A stretch of 43,874 nucleotides of DNA from an archaeon (GTDB taxonomy: Archaea; Micrarchaeota; Micrarchaeia; Anstonellales; Anstonellaceae): the NCBI GenBank assembly GCA_020056635.1, contig JAGVHI010000017.1, forward strand, positions 1 to 43,874, written 5' to 3'. Below the pieces are notes generated by a model, which made no database searches, was not told the DNA's origin, and saw only the letters and a program-made list of their open reading frames with translations. The translations under genes were made by a program, and so were the position numbers. This document shows, piece by piece, positions 14,436 to 22,502 of the stretch (position 1 is the stretch's first letter; every line of letters begins with the position of its first letter).

Positions 14436-15246
14436 GCTTTCCTCTGCGCAGCCGCTCTACCTTTACAGCTCGGGCTCGGTCTGGGGCCCGATTTACTTCT
14501 CAATCAACCCTTCTGGTCCCCCAAAATTCATGCAAACTGGGAAGGAAAAGGAGCAGTTCATCCGCCTTCTTGAATACCTTTGCGGCGTAAAAACCGATTT
14601 CGGGGCGGTGGAATACAGCAGGATGCCCCAGGAGGCGGTGTATGCGGGGTATGCTCTTGCAACCGAAATCAACTCGGTGAGCAACAGCCAAAAAGTGCGA
14701 AGCTCTATGATTGAGCGCTTCGTGTTCGAGATGAGGAAGGGGGAGTGGAGCAGGGACATGATGTCTGTTGTGCTCTCCATAGTCGAGGAGATGGGGCTTT
14801 CAGAGGGAATCGGGGTTGCGCAGGGCACGCCCCTCGCAAAAGCCGCGCTGCTCGAGGAGAAAAAGCTCGCAACACAGCTCCCGAAAATAATCCCTGCAGG
14901 CGAAAAGGTCGCGCAAAAAATGGACGGGCTGCAGCCCATCTCAGTGCGCGAGCTCGTGGTGGAATATTTCAACCGCAACCCCGCTGATTTTGCCCTGGTT
15001 GTCGCGCCCCTCGTAGGGGCCAAGGAAACAGCAACCGTTTCCGCAATCTCCCCGCTCGTGCTTCGCAGGGTGGCATCGGAGGGGCCGGATTCGTTTGCAA
15101 GGCGGATGCTTGAGGAGATAAAAAGGAAAAGGAAAGCGAAATACGAGGCTTTCCTGCTTGAGCTCTTCGGCAAGAGGCGCTCCTTTAGGCCCGATTTGGG
15201 AAGGATACTCTCGCTTGTGGTGAAGAAGACGGTTGCAAGGAAATAA
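14416..15246 (+). CDS. Unknown 276-aa basic protein behind FtsY
   Basis: A complete frame whose ATG lies inside the last codons of ftsY, so it is translated as part of the same operon. The N-terminal third mixes short strands (PLYLYSSGSVWGPIYFS) with helices. The middle is helical (RSSMIERFVFEMRKGEW; SRDMMSVVLSIVEEMGL). The C-terminal 50 residues are strongly basic (EEIKRKRKAKYEAFLLELFG, then KRRSFRPDL), which would suit nucleic-acid or ribosome contact. I see no membrane helix and recognise no family. Position suggests a link with SRP-dependent targeting, by association only. Confidence 0.75.
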   Translation: MGSPILELSSAQPLYLYSSGSVWGPIYFSINPSGPPKFMQTGKEKEQFIRLLEYLCGVKTDFGAVEYSRMPQEAVYAGYALATEINSVSNSQKVRSSMIERFVFEMRKGEWSRDMMSVVLSIVEEMGLSEGIGVAQGTPLAKAALLEEKKLATQLPKIIPAGEKVAQKMDGLQPISVRELVVEYFNRNPADFALVVAPLVGAKETATVSAISPLVLRRVASEGPDSFARRMLEEIKRKRKAKYEAFLLELFGKRRSFRPDLGRILSLVVKKTVARK

Positions 15247-15280
15247 GTTTTTTGGGAAATTCGGGGTGCAAAGAAGCAAC

Positions 15281-15290
15281 GTATATATAC
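15281..15290 (+). promoter_or_regulatory. TATA box of the large membrane-protein operon
   Basis: GTATATATAC lies 22-31 nt before the ATG at 15312. This supports that start over the upstream in-frame ATG at 15252, which would precede the TATA box. It predicts a leaderless mRNA covering the eight genes to 30684. Confidence 0.65.
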
Positions 15291-15311
15291 TACGCGGGAG
15301 TTTCATATCCG

Positions 15312-16517
15312 ATGGAGTGGCTGAAGCCCGCGCTGTTGCTCATTGCCATAGCTTCGCTGTCATACGCCGCCCTACCTGGGGAAACAATAGCATTTACCAT
15401 CTGCCTCCCGCTTGCAGTCGGGCTGGCAGCTGCGATAATCGGGCTTGCGTACATGGCAGGCCAGCTTTTCCATCTTCCGGGGCTCGATGCATGGGTCAAG
15501 GTCGAATTGCAGGAGCTGATTTTGTCCATAGTGCTGGTTGTTCTGATTGCAGCAGCAGCCTCGGGCTCCGCGTTTTTCGTAGGCGTCCTGTCCGGCCGGG
15601 CGCTTGCGCCATCATACTCCTCGCTTTCCTCTGAAGCCAACGTTGCCCTCACAAACATGACTTCCGACCTCGAAGCAACATACAGGCACTCCACCCGCGT
15701 CCTATACAACCTGAACAAGGTGGTGGGCTTCTCCTATTCGGTCTCCTTATCTGTATTCGCGGTATCCGGCACCTATTCATGGGCTCCGCGCTCAGGCCTC
15801 GGGCCGCTTGCAGGTGCGATGATAAATGGTATGAACTCGATTTCCAATACCCTGCTTCTGATGGAGGCGCAGCGCATCTTCCTCCAGCTCCTTGCGGTGG
15901 TCATACCGGGGTTCGTGCTCCCTGCCGCGGTGGTGCTGCGCACCCTTCCGCAAACAAGGAAGATGGGAAGCACGCTGATAGCAGTTTCCATAGCGGGCTG
16001 GCTGGTCTACCCTGCAGCCGTCCTTTTCACAAGCGAAATATACAACCAGATAAAAGTTTCGGCAGGCGGCAATTTCCCGAACCTGGGGTGGGACGTGCGC
16101 GACATCGGGTCCCCGCCTGCGCAGGGCCTGCTCTGCAGCAAGTATGTGACTGTTTTTGCAATTGTCGGGGAGGAGGGGTGGTCGCACATAATCTGCGACC
16201 CGCTTCTTGCAACGGTGATACTCGCCCCTGCCTACCCCGCCTGCGTAGTCATAGTGAAATACACTTACATGGCAATAGTCGCCGGCCTGCCGTTCTATTT
16301 CGGGCACGTGCTTAACGCCTACATGCAGGAGGGCATAAGCACTGCCGAATTCTTCGACCCGATTTTCAAGGTCGCGCTGCCGGAAATCACAAAGCTAATC
16401 GTGCTTGACATATCGCTGTCGATTGCCTCGATGGCAATCACGCTGTCCGCGCTGCGAAGCATCGCAGGCGCGCTTGGCGGCGAAGTGCAGCTCTACGGGC
16501 TGACAAAAATAATCTGA
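15312..16517 (+). CDS. Polytopic membrane protein A of the envelope operon (VirB6/TrbL-like layout)
   Basis: The 401-aa protein is highly hydrophobic: an N-terminal signal/anchor helix (MEWLKPALLLIAIASLSYAA), then about seven more helices. It shows the three motifs shared by the paralogues of this operon. Motif 1 is LAYMAGQ followed by L-D-A-W-V-K-V-E-L (about residues 42-60). Motif 2 is V-V-L-R-T-L-P-Q-T-R-K-M-G-S (about 205-218), then an alanine-rich helix ending in Y-P. Motif 3 is a C-terminal tail L-G-G-E-V-Q-L-Y-G-L-T-K-I-I. The layout recalls VirB6/TrbL inner-membrane channels of type IV secretion, but I can show no direct homology. It is first in the operon and its stop is followed by a 14-nt gap. 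Confidence 0.8.
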   Translation: MEWLKPALLLIAIASLSYAALPGETIAFTICLPLAVGLAAAIIGLAYMAGQLFHLPGLDAWVKVELQELILSIVLVVLIAAAASGSAFFVGVLSGRALAPSYSSLSSEANVALTNMTSDLEATYRHSTRVLYNLNKVVGFSYSVSLSVFAVSGTYSWAPRSGLGPLAGAMINGMNSISNTLLLMEAQRIFLQLLAVVIPGFVLPAAVVLRTLPQTRKMGSTLIAVSIAGWLVYPAAVLFTSEIYNQIKVSAGGNFPNLGWDVRDIGSPPAQGLLCSKYVTVFAIVGEEGWSHIICDPLLATVILAPAYPACVVIVKYTYMAIVAGLPFYFGHVLNAYMQEGISTAEFFDPIFKVALPEITKLIVLDISLSIASMAITLSALRSIAGALGGEVQLYGLTKII

Positions 16518-16531
16518 TGCGGGGCATTGAA

Positions 16532-17491
16532 ATGGGCAAACCATGGAATGCGGCGCTTGCGCTGCTGCTATTGTCGCCCCTGCTTTTCGCAGGAGTGTGG
16601 GACCAGTGCACCCCCGCGGAAATAGTCTCGAACCCAAGCTCGCCCTACAACCAGTCGCTGGGGCTCATAGCAATCGCAGTAGTGCTTGTGCTCTTCCTTG
16701 TTTCGCTTGCATACATGTTCGGGCAGAGCACGCACAATGAAAAGCTATTGGTCTGGTCCAAGGACGAGGCTGCGAACCTAGTGGTTTCAGTTGTGCTTGC
16801 CGCTGCAGTTGTGGGCTTTTTTTCCGTATCCTGCGCAGTCGCGCTCGGGTACACGAACGAGAACCCGTATGAGATTTCCTACGATTACCTAAACGACATG
16901 GTCCATAACGGGCTGAACCTGGTCTCAAGGCTGACCAAGGCCGGGCTCAAGGACCAGATAAAGTCCACTTCGTTCCTCTACATCGGCGGGATACCGTTCT
17001 TCGGGGGGATAGGCTGGGCGTACAATGCGAATGCGCGCACGCTCTCCGCGCAGAAGGACATAGTGATGGACATGGTCCTGCCGTCTATTGTGAGCCTGCG
17101 GGTGCAGCGCTTTGCGCTCGAGGCGGCGCAGTCGTTCGGCCTCATGCTGCTCGCGCTTGCGATATTCCTGCGCGCAATACCACTCACGCGCGACATCGGC
17201 AACCTTTTCATAGCGCTAGCCTTCGCGGTTTACGTGGTGTTCCCCTTCACATATGCGATAAATGCGATGGCGGTGGCGAAATACCCGCCAGCACTTGGAG
17301 TGTCCGCATCCGGGTCGCACGATTTTGCGCTTGACGGCGCAGGGACCGGCTGCGAGGGGACCGACAGGTGCGCACTCATGATTGCAGGGTACATGCTGCC
17401 GCAGGCAATCCTGTTCCCGAACATAAGCATAATATTGGTAACCGCGTCAACAACCGCGGTGTGGAAATTCCTGCGCGCGTTCACTGCATGA
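16532..17491 (+). CDS. Polytopic membrane protein B of the envelope operon
   Basis: A 319-aa paralogue of the preceding protein. The start ATG at 16532 has a GGGGC site upstream; the ATG at 16517 overlaps the previous stop and lacks one. A signal-like helix (1-20) precedes a short Cys-containing loop. Motif 1 is LAYMFGQ with L-L-V-W-S-K-D-E-A. Motif 2 is F-L-R-A-I-P-L-T-R-D-I-G-N followed by a long hydrophobic stretch. The C-terminal L-G-G-E-type tail is degenerate (VWKFLRAFTA). A loop with C-E-G-T-D-R-C before the last helix could hold a disulfide outside the cell. Six or seven membrane helices are likely. Confidence 0.78.
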   Translation: MGKPWNAALALLLLSPLLFAGVWDQCTPAEIVSNPSSPYNQSLGLIAIAVVLVLFLVSLAYMFGQSTHNEKLLVWSKDEAANLVVSVVLAAAVVGFFSVSCAVALGYTNENPYEISYDYLNDMVHNGLNLVSRLTKAGLKDQIKSTSFLYIGGIPFFGGIGWAYNANARTLSAQKDIVMDMVLPSIVSLRVQRFALEAAQSFGLMLLALAIFLRAIPLTRDIGNLFIALAFAVYVVFPFTYAINAMAVAKYPPALGVSASGSHDFALDGAGTGCEGTDRCALMIAGYMLPQAILFPNISIILVTASTTAVWKFLRAFTA

Positions 17492-17504
17492 GCGAAGTGG
17501 TAAG

Positions 17505-20500
17505 ATGGAAAATCCAAGGCATATCGCCGGGCGGTTCGCGCTCCTTGCCGCAATTGCCACCATTCTTCTTGCAGGAATCCCAGCTGCGCAGCCGTACAAC
17601 AATTCGACCGGGGCGTACATACATGGCCTGGAGAGCGCGGCGCCGCAGATAGGCACGTTCGGGGGCTCGGGCTGGTTTGCGGACTGGCGCGCCCTCTCCG
17701 CGATAGCGATTGCAATCTCCCTTTCGATAATCGCGCTTGCGTACATGGCATCAAACTTCTTGGGCATGCAGGAGCTCAAGGTATGGGCGAGCATTGAGTT
17801 CGTGCAGGTGGTTGGCTCGGCAATCATCATAATGGCGCTTATCGGCACGATACAGTTCACTGACACATTGTCCAGGCAGGTGGTTGAAAACAATTTTGGG
17901 TCCGTGATAGGCACATGCCCACAGGATAAGCTCTGCACAGTCGTGGCAGCCAATTTCTACCTCGAGCAGCTCAAGAACGTGTCGGACAAGGCGGCATTCG
18001 ACGTGCTTTCGCGCAACGTGGATTACGCGCGTGTCACGCGCTACGGAATACAGGCTAACATACAGTGGCTGCTCTGGAGCGGATTCTCCATGGTTCCGGG
18101 GGCAGGAATCACAATGCTTACGGACAAGATGGCATACCTGTTCGATTCGTATGCGAAAATCAGCGCATCGCTCTCAGCGCAGCAGGCTTTTGTCAACGAG
18201 GTGGCATTCAACATCGGGCCCGCGTTCATACTGCTTGGGGTGGTGCTGCGCACGTTCTTTTTCACTAGGAAGTTAGGCGGCCTGCTGCTTGCAATTGCAG
18301 TCGGGCTGATGCTCGTGCTCCCGCTTCTCTACGCGTTTGCATGGTGGACTATGAAAATCACTGTTTTTGGCCCTCAGGCAGTCGGCCCAGACCCAAACTG
18401 CCCGGATGAGTGCAAATACTCGCCGCCCTACGCATACCTGGGCTCGAATCCGGATGTCAAATTCACACGCGCGAATTTCACCATGAACCGGTGGAACGAA
18501 ACCCACCACCCACGCGGCATAATGCTCTGCGACAAGGCGATTGGGAGCATGAACAACCTTGGCGCGCTGGACGGGGCAGGGTGTGATGAGTGCCCTGAGG
18601 CGTGCAGGGACTACCCGTTCCCTTCGCAGCTTGACGGGTGCAACGAGGAGGCATGCACGAAAGAGTGCTCTCAGTTCTGCAAAGTGAGGAGGATACGCAC
18701 TGATTGCAGCCTAAATGAGGTGTGCCCCACCTCATGCACAGAATCCTGCAAATTCACCCTGCCGCGAGGGCTTGAACCCATAATCCCGCCTTACATCCCG
18801 CCTTACACAACGATTTCTCCCTACCCTGGCATGCCAAGCCCGGGCTGCGAGCAATGCCTGGGCTATGATGCGGATGGCAACGGCACAATCGACCAGTCAA
18901 AACCGGATGAGCAGGGGTGCCCGTACTATTGCAGAGTATATACCGAGGATGCATCCGGCAACCCGGTCGCATCAGACAAGGAGAGCTGCAACATAGAATC
19001 ATGCACCAGCTTCACAAGGTGCCAAAAGGACTGCAGGACCCTGCTCCCGCAAGTCACGCAAAAAATATGCGATGACTCATGCGACGGGTGCCCGGAATAC
19101 TGCAGGATAAACGTGGGCCCGCAATACATAATCGGGACTGATTTTGACGAGTGCGATACTACCGAATGCCGGGACGACTGCCCGGTTGAATGCAAATCGA
19201 CTCCTCCCGCCCCATCAGCATTCCCTGATGGCGCCTGTGCCGCATTCCCTGATATTGCAGGCGATTACATGCACGATTGCAAGGGATGCCCGTATATATG
19301 CCGCGCCACCTCTGACAGCGCGCCAGAGGAGTGCGCAGCGGATGCGATTATAGAAGCGTGCTACAACGATGCGAACTGCGCGAGCACTTGCCGCACGAAC
19401 TACACAATACTTCCGTGCGATGTGGCATGCGGGTGCAAGATTGAGAATAGGACTGCAGGGCTCTACGGTGGTTCGGATTATTGGTTCCCGCACGGCTCGG
19501 ACTGCAACAATGTCCCCGCATGCACAAACCCGGACTGCGTGCCGCGCATCGTGGACATGTATGGGGCAACCTACACTCCATTTAGTTGGGTCCCCTGGGG
19601 CATGCCTGCCGGAAGCTGCGGTAACTGCCGGTACGAGTGCAGGTTCACGAACCTCAATTCCACGAATGAGGCTTGGTGCATAAATGATGCTTACTATGCG
19701 GAATACTTCCCGAGCTCGAGCACAAAACTTATTGCGGTACACATGGCGTGCAATGGGCTGTGGGTGAATGCAAGCCATCAAAATGTTTCCGGCCCGCCGT
19801 ACTACTATCACCTGCCGAGCACCGGGCCTCCGATACCAGGGATAAGTGCAAACCCACTATATACCCATGATTACTGCCCGGACTCAATGAAGGCAAATAA
19901 CGATGGCGAGAACGTGCCGTACTACTATTGCGACGAGGCGATGCAGACAGGCACGACTGCGGATGGCGTGGTGCAGCCAATCGGAAATTACACAAACCCG
20001 CTGCTGGGCGACTGGACTCCGCGTGCAGGAAACCATGAACAGAGGCGGGGAGTGGGGTTCCCATCGAATATCACAATCCATAATTACACATTGGACGCAA
20101 GCGGCTTGCCTGTGGAAGTGCCGGGCTTCCCCCAAACTATAAATTACAATCGCCCAGACACCACCGGCTGCGGGTTCTGCTACACAGGGTGCAGGTACGA
20201 CGACCCTGCGAACTCGAACTGCGGCAACCAGGACGCGTTCTACTCTGCGTGCCTGCAGCAGGGCTATTCGCATGACAACGGAGCGGGGGTAATATCGCTT
20301 CCGCCAGAGCCGCGCTTTGGCTCCGAGCCAATAGGCGAATGCCCGAAGTATTGCAGGCACTACGCCCCGCCAACCCCGGACCCGTTCTCCTCATGCAAGC
20401 CCTATGACAACCGCTCGTGCATGTTCTGCCCTGCCTACTGCAGGGCGGATGTCACCTATCCTGGCGGCATGTGCCCGCAATACTGCAACTCCGGGAGCTG

Positions 20501-20834
20501 CCTGGATTCGTGCAAGGCATCGCCGCCCCCGTTCCAGCCCTGCCAGGAGTGCGCGGAGTGCGAGGAGGACTGCCTTGCGAAAAACTCTGTGCGTACCGAC
20601 TGTTCGCTAACATGCAATGCTCCATCAGGTGATGTTGCATATTTCACTCCAGCGGATTTCATAAACAAAATCGGCGCGGAGGGCGACCCGGACACCAAGA
20701 ACCTCGGGATACTTTCCATACCCGCGCTCGTGCTGCCGCTGTTCAATTTCGTGATGCTGCTTGCGTTCATACGCGTGCTCTCGCCTGTGATGGGCGGGGA
20801 CATTGAGATTCCTGGGCTGACAAAGCTGATATGA
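17505..20834 (+). CDS. Membrane protein C with a 745-residue Cys-rich extracellular insert
   Basis: This 1109-aa paralogue has the same membrane frame as its neighbours. It has a signal helix, motif 1 (LAYMASNFLGMQELKVWASIE, about 85-105), motif 2 (V-V-L-R-T-F-F-F-T-R-K-L-G-G, about 245-258) and motif 3 at the very end (MGGDIEIPGLTKLI). Between motif 2 and the last helices it carries about 745 residues (roughly 296-1040) very rich in Cys, Pro and Asn. Inside are at least eight copies of a C-x-x-C-[P/R/Y]-x-x-C-R motif (for example CDGCPEYCR, CKGCPYICR, CMFCPAYCR). Most are followed by further Cys clusters, so a chain of small disulfide-bonded domains outside the cell is likely. Many N-x-S/T sites suggest glycosylation. 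I know no family with this build. Confidence 0.8.
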   Translation: MENPRHIAGRFALLAAIATILLAGIPAAQPYNNSTGAYIHGLESAAPQIGTFGGSGWFADWRALSAIAIAISLSIIALAYMASNFLGMQELKVWASIEFVQVVGSAIIIMALIGTIQFTDTLSRQVVENNFGSVIGTCPQDKLCTVVAANFYLEQLKNVSDKAAFDVLSRNVDYARVTRYGIQANIQWLLWSGFSMVPGAGITMLTDKMAYLFDSYAKISASLSAQQAFVNEVAFNIGPAFILLGVVLRTFFFTRKLGGLLLAIAVGLMLVLPLLYAFAWWTMKITVFGPQAVGPDPNCPDECKYSPPYAYLGSNPDVKFTRANFTMNRWNETHHPRGIMLCDKAIGSMNNLGALDGAGCDECPEACRDYPFPSQLDGCNEEACTKECSQFCKVRRIRTDCSLNEVCPTSCTESCKFTLPRGLEPIIPPYIPPYTTISPYPGMPSPGCEQCLGYDADGNGTIDQSKPDEQGCPYYCRVYTEDASGNPVASDKESCNIESCTSFTRCQKDCRTLLPQVTQKICDDSCDGCPEYCRINVGPQYIIGTDFDECDTTECRDDCPVECKSTPPAPSAFPDGACAAFPDIAGDYMHDCKGCPYICRATSDSAPEECAADAIIEACYNDANCASTCRTNYTILPCDVACGCKIENRTAGLYGGSDYWFPHGSDCNNVPACTNPDCVPRIVDMYGATYTPFSWVPWGMPAGSCGNCRYECRFTNLNSTNEAWCINDAYYAEYFPSSSTKLIAVHMACNGLWVNASHQNVSGPPYYYHLPSTGPPIPGISANPLYTHDYCPDSMKANNDGENVPYYYCDEAMQTGTTADGVVQPIGNYTNPLLGDWTPRAGNHEQRRGVGFPSNITIHNYTLDASGLPVEVPGFPQTINYNRPDTTGCGFCYTGCRYDDPANSNCGNQDAFYSACLQQGYSHDNGAGVISLPPEPRFGSEPIGECPKYCRHYAPPTPDPFSSCKPYDNRSCMFCPAYCRADVTYPGGMCPQYCNSGSCLDSCKASPPPFQPCQECAECEEDCLAKNSVRTDCSLTCNAPSGDVAYFTPADFINKIGAEGDPDTKNLGILSIPALVLPLFNFVMLLAFIRVLSPVMGGDIEIPGLTKLI

Positions 20835-20844
20835 GGAATAGGGA

Positions 20845-22491
20845 ATGGGAAAAGCATTGCTGCAGTTATGGCTGTTCGCTGCGCTACTGCTGTTGCTGCC
20901 GCAGCTCGTGCAGGCATGCGTTCCTGCAGGCACTTCATGCAGTTCAGACGTATGCTGCGGCAGTTTTTTTTGCAATGTGACAGAGTTCAACATATGCAGA
21001 CCGCGCGAAATATGCACCCCTGGCCAGTGTGTCACGGACGGCTGCTTATATGATTTCTCCTGCCATTCTGACATGTGCATAGATGGGCAATGCGCATGCA
21101 GGCCAAACTCACTAACATGCACCCGCAACATGGTATGCTGCTCAGGATTCTGCGATGCTGGGGCATGCCAGGAGCCGCCCCCATCCTTTGTCCAATGCGG
21201 AGATGTGCGACCTGCAGCAACCTATACAGTGGCCGCTAACTCCAATCTACACCTCACTGTATTCGAGCCTACGGAGTGCGTGCCATCAAATGCGGGCACT
21301 GAGCCTGCATGCAGGGAATTCACCCTGACAAACAACGGGCATATGGGGGGCGTGAACATAACGATGCTATATTTCGATGACACCGGATTTTTGCAGGTGA
21401 ATGGCCACACCATATTCTACAAGCCGCCAGTATCGACCCCTCCTCCGCACATGGGGCTGAATCTGGACCTCTCCCCATACATAAACACTGCGGACGGGCA
21501 GACAAACACATTCAAGCTGTATGCAGGTGATGTATACGGGTCGTGCTATGGCGCATCGATGGATATATTGATGGAGCCACTGCGCCCGGATTTGGTTGCG
21601 GCCGTTTCCCCGGACCCGGTCCCGCAGCAGACTGTCACAGTCCCGTTTGGCCTAGCGCTGCGCACTTCAAACCCTGGATGGGCAGACAGCCCGCCTACAG
21701 TGACTAGGGTTCTTTTCAATGGCGCGCCAGTAGGCAATTTCAACATTCCGGCGCTTGCCCACAATGGCTACGTCGATACAAACCTCCCTCTTGACTGCCC
21801 GCATAATGGCAGCATCTCTCTCCAGCTGTATGCGGATTATGGAAATGCCGCTGTAGAAGGGTCTGGCGAATCCAATAACTACCGGGAAATCATGGTGGAG
21901 TGCATAGCGCGCCCGGACCTTGTCCCTTCCGCAGCCCCGTCGGTGCAGACTTTCGGAACCCCATTCTCTGTCGGTGTCATCACCACAAACGCAGGGCAAG
22001 CGGCAACAGGCTCGCCATCGGTTACGCACGTGGAGTTCAACGGGCATCCTGCAGGGGACCTTTCGGTTTCAGCGCTTGCGGTCGGCGCATCGAGCAGTAG
22101 CCCAACTCCTCAGCTTTCCTGCCCGCACAATGGGCTCATCCCGCTACAATTATATGCCGATTCCGGCGGCGCAGTGAATGAGGGGCCGTTCGAGGCGAAC
22201 AATTATGTGGAATACATGGTGGAGTGCAAGCCCTCGCAGCTGATCTGCGGCACCATAGATATTATGCAAACGCAGACCATTGCGCTAATCGGGATAATCG
22301 GGGCGATTATGATTATTGCAATGGTCTATGCAGCTGGGGTTATCTGGACCAATGCAAGGCTTCTGATGTGGGCAAAAGCCGAGGTAGTGCAGGCGATTGT
22401 TTCAATATTGCTCCTGGTGATGATTGTATGGATACTCGAGCGGGCGTGCCTTACCACGCCGGGCGAGATAATAAAAATATTCTTCGGATGA
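20845..22491 (+). CDS. Secreted Cys-rich and CARDB-like protein D with C-terminal membrane anchor
   Basis: A 548-aa protein with a signal peptide (1-24, ending V-Q-A). Residues 25-110 are a Cys-rich region of knottin-like units (GTSCSSDVCC; LTCTRNMVCCSGFC), then a beta domain follows. Two CARDB-like immunoglobulin-type repeats begin R-P-D-L-V near 247 and 355; each ends with E-x-N-N-Y-x-E-x-M-V-E-C. Near 478 starts a two-helix membrane module with motif 1 of the operon family (VYAAGVIW, then L-L-M-W-A-K-A-E-V-V-Q). Motifs 2 and 3 are absent, so this is only the first half of the paralogous membrane unit fused to an adhesin-like outer part. CARDB domains usually mediate protein or cell contact. 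Confidence 0.78.
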   Translation: MGKALLQLWLFAALLLLLPQLVQACVPAGTSCSSDVCCGSFFCNVTEFNICRPREICTPGQCVTDGCLYDFSCHSDMCIDGQCACRPNSLTCTRNMVCCSGFCDAGACQEPPPSFVQCGDVRPAATYTVAANSNLHLTVFEPTECVPSNAGTEPACREFTLTNNGHMGGVNITMLYFDDTGFLQVNGHTIFYKPPVSTPPPHMGLNLDLSPYINTADGQTNTFKLYAGDVYGSCYGASMDILMEPLRPDLVAAVSPDPVPQQTVTVPFGLALRTSNPGWADSPPTVTRVLFNGAPVGNFNIPALAHNGYVDTNLPLDCPHNGSISLQLYADYGNAAVEGSGESNNYREIMVECIARPDLVPSAAPSVQTFGTPFSVGVITTNAGQAATGSPSVTHVEFNGHPAGDLSVSALAVGASSSSPTPQLSCPHNGLIPLQLYADSGGAVNEGPFEANNYVEYMVECKPSQLICGTIDIMQTQTIALIGIIGAIMIIAMVYAAGVIWTNARLLMWAKAEVVQAIVSILLLVMIVWILERACLTTPGEIIKIFFG

Positions 22492-22502
22492 GGGGGACTG
22501 AG

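Noticed and set aside
22224-22502. Upstream extension of protein E into the end of protein D
   Set aside because: The extension would overlap 270 nt of protein D and lacks signals; the ATG at 22503 has a GGGGG site and begins a proper signal peptide.
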